A stretch of 64,000 nucleotides of DNA. Source: Aspergillus flavus. Its lineage: Eukaryota; Ascomycota; Eurotiomycetes; Eurotiales; Aspergillaceae. Location: assembly GCF_009017415.1 (NCBI RefSeq), contig NC_092405.1, forward strand, positions 558,001-622,000, in the 5' to 3' direction. Below the pieces are notes generated by a model. The model saw only the letters and a program-made list of their open reading frames with translations, ran no database searches and was not told the DNA's origin. Position numbers and translations under genes: made by a program. This document shows, one piece after another, positions 58,965 to 64,000 of this stretch (within the stretch, counting starts at the first letter, position 1; the number at the start of each line of letters is the position of its first letter).

Positions 58965-59909
58965 CTATCCCTGAAGAGAATAACCGACACCCTCGCCGGT
59001 ACCCATAGCCACTAAATTAGCCCTCATCTTCTCCGCCCGCTCCCCAACCCCAAACGCAGCATCATCACGATGAACCCAAGCCCCAACCCCATGCTGCAAA
59101 ACCGCCGTAGCCCGCACCTTCTTATCCGCCTCATTCCCAGACACCCCCTTCAGTCCAATACTACCATGCAGCGTAAGTCTCGTCTCCTCCCCACCCTCAG
59201 CCTTCCCGCGATACACCCCACGATGCAAAATATTGCTATCATAGAACACCGCATCACCCGGCTGCAACTCCACCACCAACTGACCCGGCATATCCGGCTC
59301 ATAAGGCCCAGCATTCCTCTCCGCCTCAGTCCTCACCCGTCGATGCGACCCCGGAACAACAATCAGCGACGCATCAGGACAAAGCGCCAAATTATACTGC
59401 GCATGACTCTGCTTTCCCTGCGGACTCTTCGACTCCAACAACTTCAGCTCCTCCTCCGGTCCCACCGTCTCGGGGATATCATCGCGATGCCACCGCAGCT
59501 CGAAATCCTTCGTCTCCGGCGCAACCAGTAGATTGAATAGTTCCATGACCAGAGGCTCCTCCTCGTTGCCCTCGGTGCGCGTCACGCCGAGCAGCTCCTC
59601 GGCCACGGCGAGCACTTTCTCGGAGAAGTAAAAGCGCGCGAATTCGGCGCGGCCCGGCATCGAGGGGTGGAGGAGGTGCTGCACGCCCCAGATGCCGCCC
59701 TCCGAGGCGGGAGGGGGTGTGGTCGGCCAGGGCGGGAATTGCTTCGGGACGGTGCGGAAGTGAGGCCAGTGGCCTGTTCGGGTGAGTGTGGTGGCTTTTG
59801 TTGATACGGTACGGAATTGGGCGACTTCTTCGGGGGAGAGGATGGAGCGGACCACCACGAAGCCGTCGCGTTGGAGGGCGTCGAGGTGGGGGGTTGATTG
59901 GACTGTCAT
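58965..59909 (-). CDS. Phytanoyl-CoA dioxygenase (PhyH)-family enzyme
   Basis: 314 residues, one exon. Fe(II) ligands are the HxD of RWHRDDIPE (H141, D143) and H229 in NILHRGVYRG. A likely 2-oxoglutarate Arg follows at ETRLTLHGSIG. The N-terminus LQRDGFVVVRSILSPEEVAQF is the normal family start. Fungal PhyH-like enzymes hydroxylate diverse lipids and secondary metabolites; nothing fixes the substrate here. No peroxisomal SKL-type ending is present (ends SLQG). It converges on the LaeA-like methyltransferase gene with 163 bp between stops. Confidence 0.85.
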   Translation of the reverse strand: MTVQSTPHLDALQRDGFVVVRSILSPEEVAQFRTVSTKATTLTRTGHWPHFRTVPKQFPPWPTTPPPASEGGIWGVQHLLHPSMPGRAEFARFYFSEKVLAVAEELLGVTRTEGNEEEPLVMELFNLLVAPETKDFELRWHRDDIPETVGPEEELKLLESKSPQGKQSHAQYNLALCPDASLIVVPGSHRRVRTEAERNAGPYEPDMPGQLVVELQPGDAVFYDSNILHRGVYRGKAEGGEETRLTLHGSIGLKGVSGNEADKKVRATAVLQHGVGAWVHRDDAAFGVGERAEKMRANLVAMGTGEGVGYSLQG

Positions 59910-60800
59910 TTTTTTTTTGTTTCTTTTTCTTTTTCTTTTCCTTATTTATGTATACTCAAGTAGATGTATTGTGTTGGTTATGTATGTAGAATAATGAGTT
60001 CAATTAAAGATGAACGTTGAAGTGGGAAAGAGAAAAAAAAAGTTCATGCGAAAAGCCAGAGAGGAAACAAATTTTTATACTCCATTCAGAACAACAACAA
60101 TGGATTTGTGTAGCATCCATACAACTTCAATCTATTACCCAACAATGTCGTATACCGAATACTACGTCGGGAACAAGCCCCATACTACCCAGGAATCCAT
60201 GATCTTCGGTCTCGTTTATATTTCCAGGAAATTCGGCCGGATCGGATTACCCCGCGGCTGCCCCAACTGATAGAGAAAATAAAGCGGGGTTTCGTTTGCG
60301 TTGTTCGCGAAGTTCCACTCAGGAGTTACACTACGGCCCGTGGATGGTTACATACGCGTGTGGTATGATTGTGCATGGACCTACCTATTGCCTTCTAGTA
60401 AGGATTTTGGGGGATTTCGATTACTATCTTGTTTAATATATACTTGGAGAGTCAGGGCTTCCATTGCTCCGGATGATTGTATTCTTAAGCTCCGAGGCTT
60501 GTTCAGGGTCTAGGCCTGATTGGGTATGGTGTTTTGTAACCCTGGAAAATGCAGCCAGTCAAACAGTGTGAATATTATTAGAATACATTGATTAAGTATT
60601 AGACATCCTCAGAAGCACCCCTTATTGATGTCAAGGAGAGCTTCAATCAATCCCTTCTTCTCTATCATACATCATCCAGGTCAAATTGCGGATTTTTCAA
60701 ATAATATCAGACGATATCCCCGACTGTACCTACCAACCTGAGACACCAACAATCTCCAGGGGCATGTCTGCCATTCAACGAATACCGTTAATAAGCCGCG
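59910..60800. other. Intergenic region
   Basis: Promoter of the PhyH gene and unrecognised sequence; open frames at 60010-60513 have no motif. Confidence 0.45.
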
Positions 60801-61508
60801 TCACTCATTGGGCAGATCACTTGGCATCCACGGCTCCTCGGCCATAGGGTTATGAACATAAGGGAATCCCTCAGGCACTATCCTTTCAAAAGCCTCCGCC
60901 GACACTCCCATCGTAGCAGCCATGCTAGCTTTGGACCGCCTGTTAGCTTCATCCCCGGCGTGTCTCCCCTTGTAAAATTCCAATGTGCGAACCAACTCCG
61001 TCCTGGAGAACTCCTCAGAGTAACCATTGACTCTCACATCGGACGACCTAACAACCGCAACGTCGCCATGAATATATCTGTTAAAGCACCGGCTCACAAG
61101 TGGATTTCTCGGTGTCTCTGTCTTCTCATACTGCTGGTTAGCATGGTAATTCCAGCGGTCCACAGGTCTGTGAGAGTAGAATTTGCCAGGTTCGAGAATA
61201 CCGCCCCATCTGGTCCTTCTCTTTAACTCCTTCAGTTCAGCAGACCATTCACCGTATGAGTCCAGGGGCATCGGTTCGATATAGTCCGCCTCGGTGAGAT
61301 TCTCTTTCGTCGGGTCACGGGGTACGGCGCGGATGAGGAAACAGTTGTACTTCTTCGCCCCTGTGCAGGCCTTTTTGTGTGTTTTCCAATCGTCTTTCTA
61401 ACATGCTGGAGAGCAGTATGCTGCTACTTTGCAACCGGTGCACCGGCGCGTACCTGCGTTTTGGCAGCTCGTGAAGGAACAGCTTGGTGTGTTTTCTTGA
61501 CTTGTCAT
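60801..61508 (-). pseudogene. MYND zinc-finger protein gene with an in-frame stop
   Basis: From the Met at 61508 the frame is intact for 36 codons, spelling most of a MYND finger: C10, C15, C23, C26, C32 and C36 (CTGCKVAAYCSPAC), then TAG (61400-61398), then KDDWKTHKKAC without any frame change and on to the stop at 60801. The whole would be about 235 residues. The family normally has a polar residue, often Gln or Lys, at the stop position, so a CAG-to-TAG change is likely. The downstream domain (WGGILEPGKFYSHRPVDRWN onward) is kept open for ~200 codons, which argues for a recent lesion or a sequence error. Initiation after the stop would leave a protein without the finger. Confidence 0.65.
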
Positions 61509-62903
61509 TCTTCTGGTGTGCCTGTCGACTGAGTAGAGTAATTTTTACTTGGCTTGAAGGTGCAATGATGGAAATCCAGAATCAGTGCGTCTCCTATTTG
61601 GAGGACACATTTTTAGGCGGTGAAGAGTTGAAGGATCATACAACAAAGAAGCTGGCCATAGCTGAAACCCTAGTGGTGAGGCTGTATTGACGGTTGTTTT
61701 ACCAAGAATTCACATCATGCGCAGTCAAAGAACAGGACACAAGGCGCTGATAACTGTCATGAAAGAGAAGATTTACTTTACCTGATTAGAGCATTCTTCA
61801 ATACATATAGCTTCTATGGTATTTACCCATCTGTACAGTTTTGAGTATGGAGAGCTGAGTTCAGGTACATATACTACGTATGTACATACACGGAAGTACT
61901 TAGCCGAGGATCGCTTACCCAAAGTCAAAGCACACCGATTCAATATCGATCCCTTGCATATCATTGCCATTCTTTGATGAAAATGAGTCAATTCCAATCG
62001 ACCGGGTTCCACTTTCCATCTTCCGAGAACGAAGATCCATGAGCGTGACCAATATGGGATGTTAGAGATCGTGGACTAAGAAACGTTGATGGTCGCTTCT
62101 GTCGATAAATACGCTAAGGTATGGTTTTGCCGCGATGATATCAGCTGAATTGTGGAGCCCGTATTCGACTGTTTCTTTACGATGTTGGCGAACAGACTCG
62201 TACGGACTATGGTACGACGGATACAGCGGTTCGGTCTGTAAACTACCCCTCCATTTGACCCCTCAGCTACTAAGGGTGGTGCCACTCCTTAGCCCCATAT
62301 ACCAAGGAGCTACTGTGAAGAGGTCCTTTTAGAGTGCTTTAGTGCCCCATACTTATCCTTGGTAGAGATTGTCAGCTTGTCACTTACTTCGGAGTATTGT
62401 CGTTCACATTTAAAAAATACTCGTACCAGTTGTAATACGGACCTGAAAGAGTCCTTAGTGTACAATACTGCTTACAGAGCTACTGCACGGATCGTCAGCC
62501 TCACAAAGCTCAGCCAGCCTCTAATTCCGTAGTGAACCCTTAATGGTTATCTGATGCTGGTGGCGGGGCTCTGAAATCATCAGGAAAGACTTGCTTCTGC
62601 TTCGGCGGTGTCGCTCTGCCGTGTCTTGTAGATCACAACTAGTCAAAATACCAAGAAAATTTCCTTGTTTAAAGCTGCAAATTATTTTCGTAGAGCGGAC
62701 CTTACCTTTTCTTTTCGTAAAATTTTTTTCAAAGACAATCGGGGAATAAAGACTTCCATTCAGCTGTTTGTGTTTTTTAGAGGTGCACCTGTGACGCCAA
62801 GCGCTTAAAGCTTATCGTTTTCTCTCCTCACAATTTACCCCTCCGCGGATATTTTTCCTCAAGATTTCACATCATCAACTAAAGACCCGCAGCCATATTC
62901 ACA
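61509..62903. other. Intergenic region
   Basis: 1.4 kb without a recognisable gene; includes the promoter of het-C. Confidence 0.5.
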
Positions 62904-64000
62904 ATGGCGTCAGGGACGAATATGGGCTTCAATGCCCTCCTTATTATATGTCTCGTGCTCGTCGTACTCCCCTCCCAAGTCCATGCATTTGGCGCTGGCA
63001 GTATGTGTGCCCGTGGCTTTATCGGTTACCCAAAATCATACCCGGCTGCTGACACAATTAGATATCGCTTCGATCTCCGCCGTTGAGGGCAAGAACTGGC
63101 GCCATGGCGATATTGAAGATATGCTCAAGACCATTGCCTTTATCAAAGGCCATAAGTGGACTTCCACCATGATTAAGCGCGTCTACTTTGGCAACTGGTT
63201 GCGTGATTAGTGGGTCTCATCTGACGAAGCTATCTGCTGCACGTGCTAACCCTCTATAGCTCCCAGGCGATGGACGTCGGCACCCTGAAGAGTGTCCCAG
63301 CTGACACTATCCGAATCCTCGTCTGGATACTGGCTTTTATGACATTCGGTTATGCGACGGCGGAGTTTGAGGTCACATCTGAGAGGCTCGGAACTTATCG
63401 TCCTGAGGAGCATATCGAGTTCGTATTACTCTCTATGTATATGAAACTGCATATGGCTAATACTTCTTTACAAGCAACCCAAAGGACTATGCCGACAACG
63501 AAGATGCGCGCCAGTACGATTCTCGTCTGCGTGGCCCGGTCCGTCAAGTTGAGCTCGATATCGATCCCAATACCGGCATGAAGAACTATATCGCCAACGA
63601 ACGAGGAGACTGGTCCACGAGTTCGGGGTATATCAAATACAGTTTGTCTCGCAGTATCCATTACGGAAGACTGTATACCAGAAATGGAAACGAGGAGGAC
63701 CTCTGCGAAGCTTTGCGATGCCTCGGCCAAGGACTCCATACTCTTGAGGACTTTGCAGCACACACGAACTATTGCGAACTCGCGCTTCGTGAGATGGGCT
63801 TCCGTAATGTATTTCCGCACACCGGCCAGCGGACTGAGATGAACGTTCGAGGTCACCGTGTTTACCCTCTCGTAACAGGAACATTCGGTATGGTTGATTT
63901 CTTCCATTCCGTACTTGGAGAAGCGACCGATCATTTCACCCAGTCGGAGGTCAACGAAATGGATATTGCGCTGGGAGATGCACAGACAAATACATCCTCT
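62904..64000 (+). CDS. het-C: Het-C family protein (5' part, cut by window end)
   Basis: Exons 62904-63000, 63062-63209, 63260-63418 and 63475 to beyond 64000. The signal peptide spans residues ~1-28 (LLIICLVLVVLPSQVHA before FGAGN). Then comes the Het-C block: ISAVEGKNWRHGDIED, IKRVYFGNWLRDYSQAMDVG, FMTFGYATAEFEVTSERLG, YRPEEHIDNPKDYA, GLHTLEDFAAHTNYCEL, and YPLVTGTFGMVDFFHSVLGE. Het-C proteins control vegetative (heterokaryon) incompatibility in Neurospora but are widely conserved in fungi, including species where they have no such role. Introns are 61, 50 and 56 bp; the third uses a weaker GTTCGT donor. All phases agree. The Gly-rich C-terminus would lie outside the window. Confidence 0.92.

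Noticed and set aside
1..64000. CRISPR arrays, bacterial operons, phage or integron features
   Set aside because: No regularly spaced repeats or prokaryotic gene signals; all recognised genes are fungal with spliceosomal introns.

Overview
The window is eukaryotic, and everything points to a filamentous ascomycete, most likely a Eurotiales genome of the Aspergillus type. Genes are compact and carry short introns of about 50-110 bp with GTAAGT/GTGAGT-like donors and TAG/CAG acceptors. They encode fungal-specific proteins (two-domain Cho2, Anp1/Mnn9-type mannosyltransferase, LaeA-like methyltransferase, Het-C, Lyc1-type acetyltransferase). Two tRNA-Arg genes carry an intron after position 37. 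There are AT-rich, RIP-like stretches, and no operons, ribosome-binding sites or CRISPR.

Layout. 1.7-4.9 kb: cho2 (phospholipid methylation). 5.4-6.6 kb: palindromic repeats and a frameshifted cysteine-rich secreted peptide gene. 7.8-8.9 kb: hydroxymethylbilane synthase (haem synthesis), with one base missing in a conserved motif. 9.0-16.2 kb: an accessory stretch of decayed genes (Zn2Cys6 transcription factor, NRPS adenylation domain, ATP-grasp ligase), an apparently intact small secreted cysteine-rich protein gene, and AT-rich blocks. 16.3-24.4 kb: NBP35, secreted aspartic protease, Arc1-type aminoacyl-tRNA synthetase cofactor, zinc alcohol dehydrogenase. 26.6-35.4 kb: SDR protein lacking the catalytic Tyr, Anp1/Mnn9-type mannosyltransferase, free-standing mitochondrial lipoyl-domain protein, tandem tRNA-Arg(UCU), Dcc1, Lyc1-like acetyltransferase. 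36.8-43 kb: RNF216-like RBR ubiquitin ligase, then a glutamine-synthetase-like ligase next to a PF10014-type 2-oxoglutarate dioxygenase. 44-45.9 kb: NLR-type relic (C2H2 finger plus nucleoside phosphorylase domain) with several stops. 47.6-48.5 kb: Rev7. 48.5-52.3 kb: a long divergent intergenic region. 52.3-55.5 kb: Kap114/importin-9. 57.3-59.9 kb: LaeA-like methyltransferase converging on a PhyH dioxygenase. 60.8-61.5 kb: MYND-finger gene with one in-frame stop. 62.9 kb to the end: het-C, cut by the window edge.

Most intact genes are unrelated housekeeping genes, as is usual in fungi. The groupings that may be functional are the GS-like ligase/dioxygenase pair (39.9-43.0 kb), the methyltransferase/PhyH pair (57.3-59.9 kb), and the remains of what may have been a secondary-metabolism locus between hem3 and nbp35. 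Three otherwise well-formed genes each carry a single-base lesion (secreted peptide, HEM3, MYND). Assembly error has to be weighed against true pseudogenisation in each case. Exon borders were placed by eye from splice consensus and reading frame.
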